Shown here piece after piece: positions 44,501-56,400 of a DNA stretch of 64,000 nt (its first letter is position 1; the number at the start of each line of letters is the position of its first letter). The notes under the pieces were generated by a model, which was not told where the DNA came from, ran no database searches, and worked only from the letters and a program-made list of their open reading frames with translations. A program made the translations under genes and the position numbers. Origin of the DNA: Lingula anatina (lineage: Eukaryota; Brachiopoda; Lingulata; Lingulida; Lingulidae); NCBI RefSeq assembly GCF_001039355.2, contig NW_019775536.1:257365-321364 (forward strand). Direction: 5' to 3'.

Positions 44501-47500
44501 ATGGATTCTTTACTCTATTTAAATCCTGCTTTTTAAGAGGCCTAAATGGGAAATAACATTTTTTATAACATACAGATATAGATTTGCAATGTTACATACA
44601 ATATAAAAAAATTTTAAAGCCACAGAACGCTCATCTTACCAAGGTCTCCTCCATTACAGAGACACTGTACAAGAACATCTCGAAGGCACGTCACATCACC
44701 AAACCCCAAATTTACACCTTGTCCAGCAAGTGGATGAACTCTGTGTGCAGCATCTCTTAAAGAAATGGCAAATAAATATATGAACAGATATACACCATCC
44801 TAGCCAGATTATACATAAACCTTTTTCAAAAATAATTCATATACTTAAGTAAAAAATGACAACTAAGTGTATATTATTTCTTAATGTATATCTATAATAC
44901 AGTAGAATTGAATGCTATGAGATAGTTACCACGTTACTTTGGAAATTACTTGATTCTTGTTTTATAATAATGTCAAATTAAGACTCTACCCAATTAATGC
45001 TAGTCTTGGTTTGACATAATGTGAAGCATGAACCAGGCTTAGTGGAAATGCTGCTCTACTTTCATCTTCTATGTCAGTAAATGTTGGTGGAAGCTGACGA
45101 AAACTTGTTCCCTCTGTTAAAAAAAAAAAAACAATTTACAAAATTAACAAAAGCAAGACAACCAATGTACAATATAACAAAAGCAAGACAAACTCACTAG
45201 ACATACAGTGTCAACAATTTTTACTATTACATAAGTAGGGCTGATACAACCTACTTTCAGTTTTTTTTTTGTTTTTACTTTTCAGTCATTGACTAATTCA
45301 GCCATAATTTTTTTGGGGGGGGAGGGGGGGGCAATGAAAAATATTAATCTTATGTAGGTCGAAAGTTGGTAATTAGAAATGGATCTCGACTACATCAAAA
45401 TGAACCTTTAAGGTAGGATCTTCCAAATTTAATTTTGACAAGCAAGTGTTCCACTTATTGTGTTATCACTGAAAGTGCATGATGACAGATGTACATGTAG
45501 GTGATGTCTATATATACAGACATATTACACCCCTTAAAGCACCTTATGTACTTAATTATGATATTTCTCACCTGGGCTAACTGTGTTTATTAAATCCTGA
45601 GCAACCTGACCTGCTCTAACAGCAAATGAGTCTTTTTTGTCTTCATCCCACTGAAAGACAAACCTTGTAATAATGATAAACTGAATAATTTTTAACCCTG
45701 TCAGCATTTTTAGAAACATATGTACCAGTACTAATTAAGCTAATTATTTTACTTTGGGCTTGGACTCATCAAGTGTATATAAACCGTTGTGTGGTCAATG
45801 ACCACAGGTAGATTGCATTTTATTGATAAAATGTGTAAGATAAGTGTGTGCACTTAACATGTTTTACCTTCTTTAAACAAAGTTTATTATTATTATTATT
45901 ATTATTAAATGTGACTTTCATAATATTTTTACAGAAATTGTTAAAAGTACAAATACAGGACAATGATTTTTTAAAAAATTAACGCAAATTATTACATTTT
46001 CATATTATAGTAGGAGAAGCATTCACATATACTGCATTATCAGAGATTTTTTGGAAACCCTTTTTTATGGAATCTGTCTTAGTACATATGCTTAATTCAA
46101 GTACATATTTTTTATAATTTTCAAAGAAATTGTTTACAAATCTTAAATTTGAACATAATTGTTCTGGTGATTGAAGTAACCTTATTTAATAAACGACCAT
46201 TCTTAGCACTACTGCATGTTGAGAGAAGTAATTATGCCACTGTGTTATTAAAAAATCTTTAAAAATGCAACAGTATAACAATGAAAACAAAGGAATGTTA
46301 ATTTTTCATATTTTCGACACAAACAGTTCAGTATTAAGGTACTGGCCATTTTAACACCAGAAGTCCTGAGAGATGTGGATGGTCTTGGAATTTTAGGGCT
46401 TAGACTGGGTTCTCATGCCTAGATCAATCTAACTGGATCGTCCCATCTCCAAGGGGTTTCTAACTAAAGTGCTTTTAGCTTGAACGGCTTATATGTCTGG
46501 CACGCCTACTGGACCCGCTAAATGATAGTTAATTACCCTCTAACAGCTTCAGTGGGTGTGCGAGACATCTAAGCTGCTGAAATTGATAGCAATTTAGTGA
46601 GAGCCCCTTTGGTGATAGATCGATCCAAAGTTAGTACTATAGTCTCTGGGAATGGTATCATATTATTTTAATCTAATCATCTACAGAGTATTTCCTAATT
46701 CACTGGGGCAGTAATTTTAAGGGCTTGAAACTATTGATTTTTGGCTAATGTACGTTGTACTACTTACTAAAGCCATATTTAGAGCATCTACAAAATTTTC
46801 TTTTGGAAGCTTGAGCAACCTCTTTGCTTCATCTGGTGAAGTGGTCCACACAAGGGAACTTTGAGTTTCTGAAAGCTGCAATAACAAAAAAAATCTCTCT
46901 CACTCTCCACATATATATATCTGCACATCCACGATACTGGATAACAGCAGTGGGTGATCATCTTTGAAAGTCTGTCAAAATATTCCTATGCATTGGATTA
47001 TAATGGGGGTGTTTTCACGTGAAAAATGATAAATTTGTCTTATTACAAAAAACAATTTTATGTTTGCAAACATTGCTGTGTATTTTAAACTTTTTGATTC
47101 ATAGCTGAAAATGACACTAAAACAGCGCTTAAATCTGGGACACAGACAGACCAGTCCATTTTGTAGCTTTACATTTTGGAAAAGAAAGCTCTCAGAATAG
47201 TATTTTCATGTTTTATAGTCATCTCAGGGATCACTACAGAAAAATAAAAATTGCTCTTCCTCGCAAATTTTAATGGGTGAGGAAAACAGGTTTTTGTGCA
47301 TTATTATCATTTCCATTTTCAACTTCAGTACAAAGTATTATCTCCCATACACGTAAACTATACAAATCATTCAATTTCGGGATTTAAATACCTGAAATAC
47401 ACTCTGCTTTTCATAAAACAACAATGTGTAAGAAAATCCTGTCATCTGAGCGTGTAATCACAGATGTCATGACCCAATCCTGTTTCATTTCCTCCAGACT

Positions 47501-47860
47501 CGCATGACAACGAAACTACAGCTAGCATGTAGTTTCATTTCCCTATTATTAGTATTAAGATTCGGCCCAGGGACTTTGCGAAATAGTGGAGATGGATTAA
47601 GTGTATGTTAAAGCCTCTGTTCTATTACTAGTATGTTGTGTATGTTATAAACACCCCCTTCCCTTAAACCTGTTTCAAACATCTGTCTAAACCCTGCTTC
47701 CTACAAATATTGTTTTACAAAAACAATTTTTTTTTTTTTTAAATAAGAACTAGTGGAAACACAAGGCACTTACAGGAAGTACTGCCACTGGTCCTGTAGG
47801 AAGAAATCTTTGCCATGCAACAACATTTTCTGTTGGCTGAAAATATAAATGTTACCTTTA

Positions 47861-47946
<86 letters not shown>

Positions 47947-50900
47947 GGTGGCTCAAAAAAAAAAAAAAAAAGCTTTTTAAACTGAAATTCTGTAATGAGT
48001 TTGATAAACTATCACCGGACAATCCTGATAAGTGTTTAAGTGAAACAGTTTTGAGAAACAGATTTCAAATCAAAAACACATTTATTTACAGGTATCAAAA
48101 CTGCCAGACGCTGACACATGGGCAAGCACGGTATATCATCTCAACATGAAATGATAGCACTCTCCCTTGGTTTGTATGTGGCTTAAAGGTTTTCTTTTTG
48201 GTGTGCCAAAACTGACAAAGGTAGTCATGAAATTTTGAGTTCTTATTAAAACATCACTTTCCTAGAATATACCAAATTTCATAGCAATATCTTCAAAACT
48301 GTTGAAGTTATTGAACTTAGAAATTAGTAATGCTTTTTTAGACATCTGATATATACACCTCGTATGACAAGTTATCAGTTTTCCTAAATTAAAAGAAAGT
48401 AAGTGCAGATTTTTTCATCCCCAAGTCTAATAACAATTAAATGCTAAAAATTGGCACATGTCAAAATTTCAACTTTATTTCTATTTGTTTAAGTAGACAT
48501 TACCTCTGCAAAATGCAAAGTTGACACTAGTCCCCACTGCTCATAGTCCCATTGTAAGGTATGGATATTTGCTTGCTTTCTTACAAGTGAGTTAAAGCCA
48601 TCTGCACCAATCTGAAAAAGTACATTTCCCAAGTAAGGGAATTATGTAAAAGCCAAAATTATATTATACAAATCACATATCTTATATTACAACAATAATA
48701 TTTATTAATAGAATACAGGATTATTACACAAGCAAAATGCTGTTTATTTTCCTAGCAATCTCAACAGGTTTCTAGTACTACTCAACCATCACAATCAGGG
48801 ATTCTAAATTTAGTAAAAAAATTCCATCACATCAACAGACTCCTATTCCCAATTATAAAATGACCATCCAGATTATGGAATAAAACTGAAAGTTTGTGCT
48901 TTTCCGAGCACGCAGGGGCATAAAAATTGCCAGCTGCCATGCACTGGTATGTAGGGTTTGCTATAATGTATTCAATGTGTGAGGCAGATGCACTCAGCTA
49001 TCAGTGGTATACAGTACCACCATAAACACAATCAGGGAGCATTCAGATAGACACTTGTACTAGTTGGGTTGGTCTAACTCTGCAGGGGCTCTCCTTAAGT
49101 GCAACTGGTTTAATTGAATGGCACGTCTCCTTGAGCAGCAAGGGGGTAATTAACTTTTGTGTCCACTCAGCTTAATTAATCCCTAGCTGCTTATGGAGGC
49201 ATGTAAAATAATTAAGCTGATTTGACTGATTGCACTTAGTGAAAGTCCCCCACAGAGTTGGACCGACCCATCTAGTGTAATGTGTTCATCTGAATGGGGT
49301 CATAGATGATAACTGATAAAAGAAAATATGCTTTAAAGAGGACATACTCCGTTTCCCAAAATCAGACTAAAAATTCTTTTATATAATACTGATTTTACAC
49401 ATTTATCATATAATGTTCATGGACTTCATTTCTGTTCAGAGAGAGAGTATGGCCGGTTTGTGCATGATTACTACAAAGAGTGTGGTCAATTTATTTCCAA
49501 TCATCCCTTTATATTTTATCACTACTAAATGTTAACTTACACCAATTTTAACTGGACCTTTGAAATCAAGACTGCCCAAAATTGTATAAAAATTCCTATT
49601 AAAAATCTGTCACGATTGTTCTTTATACCTTACTTAATAACTACACCAAATTGGGTAATTTTATCTGCAGTGGTTACAGAGTTATCCTCTTAACGATCTG
49701 GCACAACTTCTGATTTGTTCCAAAAACTGGGTTTTTGAACAACATTTTAGAGTTCTTCAGCACTTATGATCCATTATGGAGAATGACTTAAGTTTTCAAG
49801 TATTTTTATAAATACATTTATAACATGGGTCAGCCAATTACCAGTAATTTTGTTTGAAAAGTTTCCCCATCTGGTAGATGAACCTTTATCCAAAGGTTCT
49901 CCTGTACTCCATCTTGTATTTGGCTTGGGAAAGTGTACATTTCTGCTTTAGAATTGTACATAACAGTCACATTATGTTTTATCTTGTCAAACTGTTTCAT
50001 TATTGCTGCCAGTATAACATCATTCTCTACAATATATGCCACATCATCTGTCATGTCATCATGATTTAGTGTTATAAAAGCATCCGAACAAGCATCCCAC
50101 ACCTGGAAAAAATTGATTACAAGAATTCATTAAAATTTTAATGATATTTATAGCACAAATGCAATACAACATTGAAAAACATTAGAGTATCAATTCTAAT
50201 ATTAAACAAGTCAGCAAAGCTGTCAACTGTATAGACATAATGGAGAAAATACTGAAGCTAGTGCACAATAATATAGTTATTAGGCAATTTTCATACAGTA
50301 ATATATAGCTTTAACAGCATAATCACTGCTGAATTTTAATTATATACCACAGGTTACATGAACATTCAGATTATTTAACTAGCATAAGGCTTAGAACTCC
50401 TGGGATTTCAAAGTCACACACTGAAAATACCAAAGTTTGAAAAAAAAAAATCCAAAAATAAAAGAAAAATAATCCAACCAGGCTGGTTTACGAACCTGAG
50501 CTATATTCAAGTTTGAGTATAATTAATAACATTTGTTTTAAAAATCCTGTTACAGTATTGGCTGTGCACAAAAATAAGGTTTGTCAATTTTGATGCAATA
50601 TTACATAATGTTTAAAAGCATAATCACCACCAATTTTGAATCATGTACTATTCGCAACATGACCATTCAGAAAATGTACATAGCATAGTGCTTCAAGCCC
50701 ATGGGATTACACAGTCTGAAAATTTTCTGGCATCGGGAATTTGAAAAAAAAATTTGTTTTTCAGTATATAATTTACCCGCACTTACTATTACTGGTCTAT
50801 TCTTTTAAATCTTTTAAATACTCTGCTTCTGGTGGTAGTGCACAAAAATTGGGTTATTGTCAGTTATGATGCAATATAACCTAATGCTTAACAGCATAAT

Positions 50901-53212
50901 CACCACTTTACTTTGTGTTAAATCTTCTAAAAATGGTCAGGGCTTCCCATCTACTGTATATCTACATAGGGGTCTAAGAAACTGGTGAAGTTAATGGACT
51001 TTTGTTATTATTTCAATACATATATTACACATACATAATGCTATTTGAAGCTTCCATCATCAACACCAAGTTGTCAATCATATAAGATACTGTATATACA
51101 GACACCCTGAACTTCTCCATCAACGATAAGATTTGACACAGTGTGTAAAACTTGAAAAAAATATATGTCTTTTACCAATTTTTGATACATTTTCTTATTC
51201 ATTTTGGTACAAAATGAAAGATTCAAACTCAGTTCATGATCATTGATATAAAAAAGGTGTGCAATCAAGTTGAAAGAATTAGCCATGCAAAACTAACCTG
51301 ATATTAGGAATCATAAAACATTGTAGTCAGTGTTTGCCTCTTAGGAAAATTAGTTGCTGGACCAGCCATCTTGAGAAGTAGCTGGCTCGAATGTCTGCCG
51401 GGTGGGAAAACTTCTCAGCCCGTTCTGAAAGTTGTCAGCCCCGGGCAGACAGTCCAGCCTTAATTTCTAACACTGACTGTAGTTACTTTCTCTTAATTGA
51501 GGCATGTACACTTGATTATTTTCATCCCAATCAGTAATGTGCATATTTCTCTTTACTTATATATGTAGCTATAGTTCTAGCAACATGTGTATTTCTTTAC
51601 CTGCATCCTTTTCACTGGTTGATATCGCATGTTACAAATTTCCTCCCAGGCACCAAAACCTTGTAACAAACATAAAATTATTTGTGAAATAAAATGTAAA
51701 AAGAACAGGCATCAAAAATCAGAACAGACATTAACAATATGAAGAAACATAAACTTACTGAAATTCTACTAATTTACAAAGTAGTTTTCAGCATTTCTTT
51801 TAAGAACATCATTATACACTGTGGATTATTCTTTAAGAAAACAAATGCCACCAGCTTAAAATCATTAAATTAAACTAAACAGACCCACCACAAATGGAAT
51901 ACTTGCTCTCAATTTGCAAATATCAAAGCTTTTCAATCTCACAACATGTGATATTTCTAAAATCCAAATCACTATTATTACCTACCTGATAGTAATTTCT
52001 TCGTTGCTGGACTTAATGCACATACTCTGTTGCCATATTTTTCAGGCAGTTTAAAATCTTTCTGGGGTGATGCTTCTAGTAAAAGGATCTTCTTGTCTTC
52101 AAATACATTTGCATGGCCTAAAATCACAGTAATGTGGTTTCAAATGTTTTATTCCAGTACCGCCTACCTGATGAAAATAAAACAAACTTTTAATGTGATA
52201 ATGATGTTTTAATGTCCTTGGTTTTTGCAGGAGGCTCTGCATCCATCCGTGCAACCATAGTAAAATGGGGTATGGTGTAACAAGTTAAATTCAATAACAT
52301 CTTTCCAATGGCATAGCTATTTTAAGCCTCATAAAACCCACAATACATTCACTTTCTTGGAATACATGTATCATGTCTTGCTTTGCTATGTAGTTTTGTG
52401 CTTTAGTTTTAAGTCTTATAAGAGCTACACATGTAAAGCATTGATCATAACACCCTGTGTTGGAAATTCTCCAGGCTTTATGTGATGTCCCTTACAAATG
52501 TCATTCATAAAAAGCAGACCTAAACCTGAGCCAGCCATCATGTCCAGAGATCCATGTATGTTTTCAACAAGAAATGGTTTTGAAAGTGTTTTTGGAAAAC
52601 ACTAATTTGTAGTCTTTATTTTTTCTGTTTATGATAACGGATGTTAAAATCAATGACTGATATATTTTTTTAGTCATGTCACTATGCATATGACACATCA
52701 GATATTTTCTTTCTATAATTTTACAGGTGCACTGTAAGCATCTATGGATCCTGTCCCAGCAAAGATGACAGCACTATCTTCAGAACTTCAGTCAAGCAGG
52801 GTAAGTGAGCATCCTGGGTTCAATCCCCAGTCGGGTCAGACATTTCCCCCAAAATGCTACAATAGCTTAATTATAATTTAAAAAAAAGCGCGTGGACCTT
52901 AAAAGCCTCTAAAGAATAACATATCACAAACAATTTATATTGGAATGCTTTTTTAAAACATGTATTTGAAAATCATTTGAAAAACAATGCCTCATATGAA
53001 AAAGAAAACAAGAGTTGATCACCTAGAGCACAGGCCATTGCAGCCCCAACCATTCCTCCACCAGAAATGACAACATCAAACAACTGGCTATTGTCATCTT
53101 TTCTAAGGGTGTCTGAGGAGGAGAAGCTCCGAGATAATACCGATATTGGCGTCCGTTTTGAGGTATATTTAAGAAACCCTGATAGACATCGGTTAAGATG
53201 AAAGGTTGTCAT
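41542..53212 (-). CDS. COQ6: COQ6, mitochondrial FAD monooxygenase of ubiquinone synthesis (12 exons)
   Basis: Exons: 53212-53023, 52117-51986, 51659-51601, 50102-49842, 48611-48504, 47836-47774, 46875-46768, 45650-45572, 45113-44990, 44755-44640, 43375-43209, 41571-41542. Phases match throughout and give 478 residues; the human protein has 468. The basic, serine-rich N-terminus (about residues 1-35) looks like a mitochondrial presequence. GGGMVG at 51-56 is the FAD-binding GxGxx[13 protein letters not shown] at 215-226 is the DG motif; [18 protein letters not shown] at 375-392 is the second FAD site and the UbiH/COQ6 signature. The known role is ring hydroxylation of coenzyme Q precursors in the matrix-side COQ complex. 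The last exon (DFFVTQATN, stop) is small and less certain, but phase, acceptor and a polyadenylation signal agree. It is head-to-head with FAM161. Intron 6-5 contains a long AT repeat; introns hold several MITE copies. Confidence 0.95.
42650..42830. mobile_element. Copy of the GCAAAGCTGTCAA repeat family (3' part)
   Basis: Shares TTACATAATGCTT, TGCTACAGGTTTT, CATTCAGAAAATGTAACTAG, CACAG.GCTTCAGG and AAGCCACACATTGAAAATGC blocks with the copies at 14638-15270. In COQ6 intron 11. Confidence 0.55.
46427..46628. mobile_element. TIR element, copy 2 of a four-copy family
   Basis: The left end TCTAACTGGATCGTC..CTCCAAGGGG pairs with the right end CCCCTTTGGTGATAGATCGA. Internal TAGTTAATTACCC and a GCTGCTGAAATTGATAGCAA-like block match the 62061 copy. 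In COQ6 intron 7. Confidence 0.65.
47863..47944. repeat. AT dinucleotide microsatellite
   Basis: An uninterrupted AT repeat of 82 bp, starting 27 bp upstream of COQ6 exon 6 on the minus strand. Its nearness to the exon 6 acceptor (47837-47838) could affect splicing if long alleles exist. Confidence 0.95.
49059..49276. mobile_element. TIR element, copy 3 of a four-copy family
   Basis: The ends ACTAGTTGGGTTGGTCTAAC and the inverse of CAGAGTTGGACCGACCCATC match over about 24 bp. Internal GGGGGTAATTAACT and TGCACTTAGTGAAAGTCCCC blocks match the other copies. In COQ6 intron 4. Confidence 0.7.
50212..50940. mobile_element. Three clustered copies of the GCAAAGCTGTCAA family
   Basis: Copies at about 50212-50450 (with the CAGCAAAGCTGTCAACTGTA start), 50570-50760 and 50838-50940 (both lacking the start). 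Shared blocks: GCACAA.AAT, TTACATAATG, AGCATAATCACCAC, ACATGACCATTCAGAAAATG, CCCATGGGATT. In COQ6 intron 3. Confidence 0.65.
52440..52800 (+). pseudogene. Decayed duplicate of FAM161 exon 1 end, intron 1 and exon 2
   Basis: 52526-52800 aligns with 55160-55437 of the FAM161 gene: the exon 1 end (AAACCTGAGCCAG...TGTCCAGAG), the intron with its TGTCACTA.GCATATGACA block, a conserved acceptor and an exon-2-like segment at 52727-52799 (CAGCAAAGATGACAGC). The exon copy has an in-frame TAA (GCACTGTAA against GCACTTTCT) and loses the original end, but keeps a strong GTAAGT donor. Just before it, 52447-52495 resembles 55500-55548 (ATAACACCCTGTGTT block), which in the gene lies after exon 2, so the order is rearranged. 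It sits in COQ6 intron 1, on the opposite strand. Confidence 0.75.
52806..52850 (+). mobile_element. Possible tRNA-derived SINE fragment
   Basis: GGGTTCAATCCCCAGTCGGG at about 52818 resembles the B box and T arm of a tRNA-type promoter (GGTTCAATCC). No A box or full cloverleaf is visible, so it is at best the remnant of a SINE. Confidence 0.3.
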
Positions 53213-53471
53213 TTTCTTGCATATCGTTTGACGTAAAGCCTCGACAGCACAGTTGCTCTTTTCTGATTAGAGGGCGAGAAGGTGCTCATCATGTAAGCCC
53301 GCACCAAATTATTGATTGCATAAATATTTTTAATTGTTTTATCTCACTGCAACACTGCTGAAAAATCATTATGTATTTGGATTTGTGTATCAATAATTGG
53401 ATCACAGAGATTATAAATGATTTACTATCGATATTTACTTTGAGTCCGGTCCTATTGCGGCATATTTTCAA
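53213..53471. promoter_or_regulatory. Bidirectional promoter between COQ6 and FAM161
   Basis: Only 259 bp separate the two divergent start codons. A CRE-like TGACGTAA lies at 53229-53236. No TATA box is evident for either direction. The head-to-head layout is the same as for COQ6 and FAM161B in human, to my knowledge, so a shared promoter is likely ancient. Confidence 0.7.
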
Positions 53472-56400
53472 ATGTTGACGATGGCAACAAGTCACGGTTT
53501 AGCAGTGCTCACAAATTCTTGCGTTAAACCCCCACTTGATTCCAAGACTGGTCTGCCCACAACGGTCCATGAGCGAGGTGCATCATCCTTTAGCCAGACC
53601 TGGGATGAAGAACCACATGAATCAGAGAGTGAGCCGGAAGATGACATAAAAAATGCAACATGGAAAAGGGACACTGGCTATCGCACACAAGCTAGTCCAA
53701 GGGTAGACCTGACTGCAACGGATCCTCTTATTGAAAGTTTAACAAACGATCTCAGTAACTTATCAGACGAAGATTTTTACCGGAAGTTACAGGAACTCAA
53801 GTCAGAGCACAAGAAAACCCTGTCTTTGTGCAAAAGTTTGTACGATGAAAAATTGCAAGCAGAAAGTTTTGAGCACGTTACGGGTAAACCTCCTTATGAG
53901 ATAACAGGTAGATACCACACCAGACCAGATGGGTCAAGATATAGTGATGAATTTAATGCAGTGCCACCATCTGTACATAAAGCTTGCCAAGGGGACAATG
54001 TGCGTGATATGTCATCCAAACCACCAGCACCCCCAACAAGGCCTAAAACTAGTCATGGAAGAATGTCTATGTCACATAGTTCATCATTGAAAAAGGCCTG
54101 GGCAGATGAAGACAAGAATCTAAATGACAGGTTCCTGAATAGTAATACAAATGAAAATAAAAGCTTCCAAAGGCAAAACCAACCAAACCTTCCTGTTGCA
54201 AATGATTCTTCAATGTCGCAAATAGAAGATATGTGGGAAAATTTTTCAGTTGAAGATTATGCTCCAAGAGAAAGAACAAATTCAATGTCATCAGGCATAT
54301 CTTCAACATCATCAAGGCAGAAAGTAGAGTCATCTGGCAAAGAATGGAGACATAGGATAACCATTCCAAAACCATTTAAAATGATGCTGAGGGATAACGA
54401 AAAGCCGAAAAAGAAGACGTCTGCAATGATAGCGCTTGAGAATGAAATAGAGGAGAAGAAAAGAAAGGAGGAGGAAGAGTGTCAGAAGAAATTCAAAGCA
54501 CAGCCGGCACCAGCACACATTTATGTACCTCTTTTTGATGAAATTATGGAAGAGAAAGAAACACGCAGAAGAGCTATTAAAGATCTGAGTTCAGAAATTG
54601 TAAATTCCATGATTCAGCCTTTTAAATTTTCTATCCGCGAAGAAGAGAAAAAGAGGCAAAGATCTCAATCAATTCCAAACATTCCTGTTAAGAAAGAAAA
54701 GAGCAAGTTTAAAGCACGTCCCATTCCAAAAGAGGTTTTTGATGAGTCTATAATGGAAAAAATTGCTGAAGAAGAAGAGTACAGAAAGATAAGAATAAAG
54801 ATGAGAGCTGAAGAGATGTTAAGGTCTGCATCTTTACCACGCAATATGGAGAGCAGAAACAAAGCCCTTGCACAAACAAGATCCAAATTATGGTCATCAA
54901 AGGCTAAAGAGCTTGGTTTAAGCACCAGTCAAAGTTTTAAACCAAGGATCAACCCGGATGTACCAAATTTTGAGGAAAAACATTGGGAGCTTCAACGTGA
55001 GCTTTCCAAAAGAAAGTTAGAGAAAGAAGCCACTGTATGCAAACCATTTAACTTGCGTACATCACGCATACCATCCAAGAAAAATAAAGTATATGAAGAT
55101 ATGCAGAAAGATGAAGATACTTTGAAAGAAAACAGATGGCCTTATAAAAACCCAAGAGCTAAACCTGAGCCAGTGAGATTGTCCAGAGGTAGGTTTTTCA
55201 AGTGGGAATGCTTTTGAAGGTATTCTTTAAAAATTATTGTAGTCCTTATTTATTCTTTTCATGATAAAACATGAAAAAAATCAGCAACTGATATCTTACC
55301 TTTTCTGTGTTATGTCACTACACATATGACATTATTACAAGCTCTTCATATTATTTTACAGGGGCACTTTCTGCATCTATGGATACTATTCCAGCAAAGA
55401 TGACAGCTTCATCAGAACTCCGGTCAAGTGCTAATAAGTATGTGGTTTATTTGCCTCACTAGAGGCAGTTTTTAGCTTTACATGCTACGTAAGACCTCAT
55501 AACACCCTGTGTTAGAAACCTTCAAAGCCAGGTTTGATGTCACTTACATGCAAGTAGAGTGCAGAAGTGGTAACACTACTGCATAGCTGGAATAAAAAGA
55601 CTTGGAACATTATCTAACTTGTGCATGAATCAATACAACTTGCATTACATTACATTCATCATGACATTTTAAAAGGTGCAATGGAGGACACAAAATTACC
55701 CCAGGATGTGAGTATTTATAGGCTTCAGAATTCATGACACAGGGTCTTATGAGGACTTACCTACAGTACATCCTGGGCGAACAGGCCAATTAATTTTTTT
55801 TAATCCGCTTAAATGAATAACGTGGTGTATACGGTAAGCTAATTTGAGCTGATGATGTAACAGCTGTATTTTTGTGTTGAAAATTATACTTTCAGTTTCT
55901 AACAGATCTCCCTCAACTGAATAGCTACCAACACAATTTTAATGTCTATTTAATCACAACAATAAGTTATACAATCTGGTCCCAGGGTATCTTTTTCAAA
56001 GCTTACTTCTGGTTTTATCGATGAAAAGCAAAAAAAAAAAAAAACTTTGTTTGATGGAATATTGTATTAAGAGCCTCATATCTCCCAAACAAAACACATT
56101 TAAAGGAACTGCTGGCACTGGGTTGTATTTCACACCCTTGTCATCAACCATGTCAATTTTCATGATGATATCTGACTTTGATGCAGAGTTCAGGGGAAGC
56201 CAATCACTATCTTACACCAATTTACAAAGTAGTTAAACTGATGATAAAAGTAGTAGCATATAGGGTGGTAAATTTAAAACAGTAAAAAAAAGGAATTTTT
56301 GCTTTTAGACTATATATGTATGTAATTTTATTGCACTAATATCTAGATAAGTATTTTATATATAAAAGAAGTGGGATTTTGATCGATTAAAGCATCAGTC

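Noticed and set aside
52030-52212. Plus-strand frame over COQ6 exon 2
   Set aside because: It is the antisense shadow of a confirmed exon.
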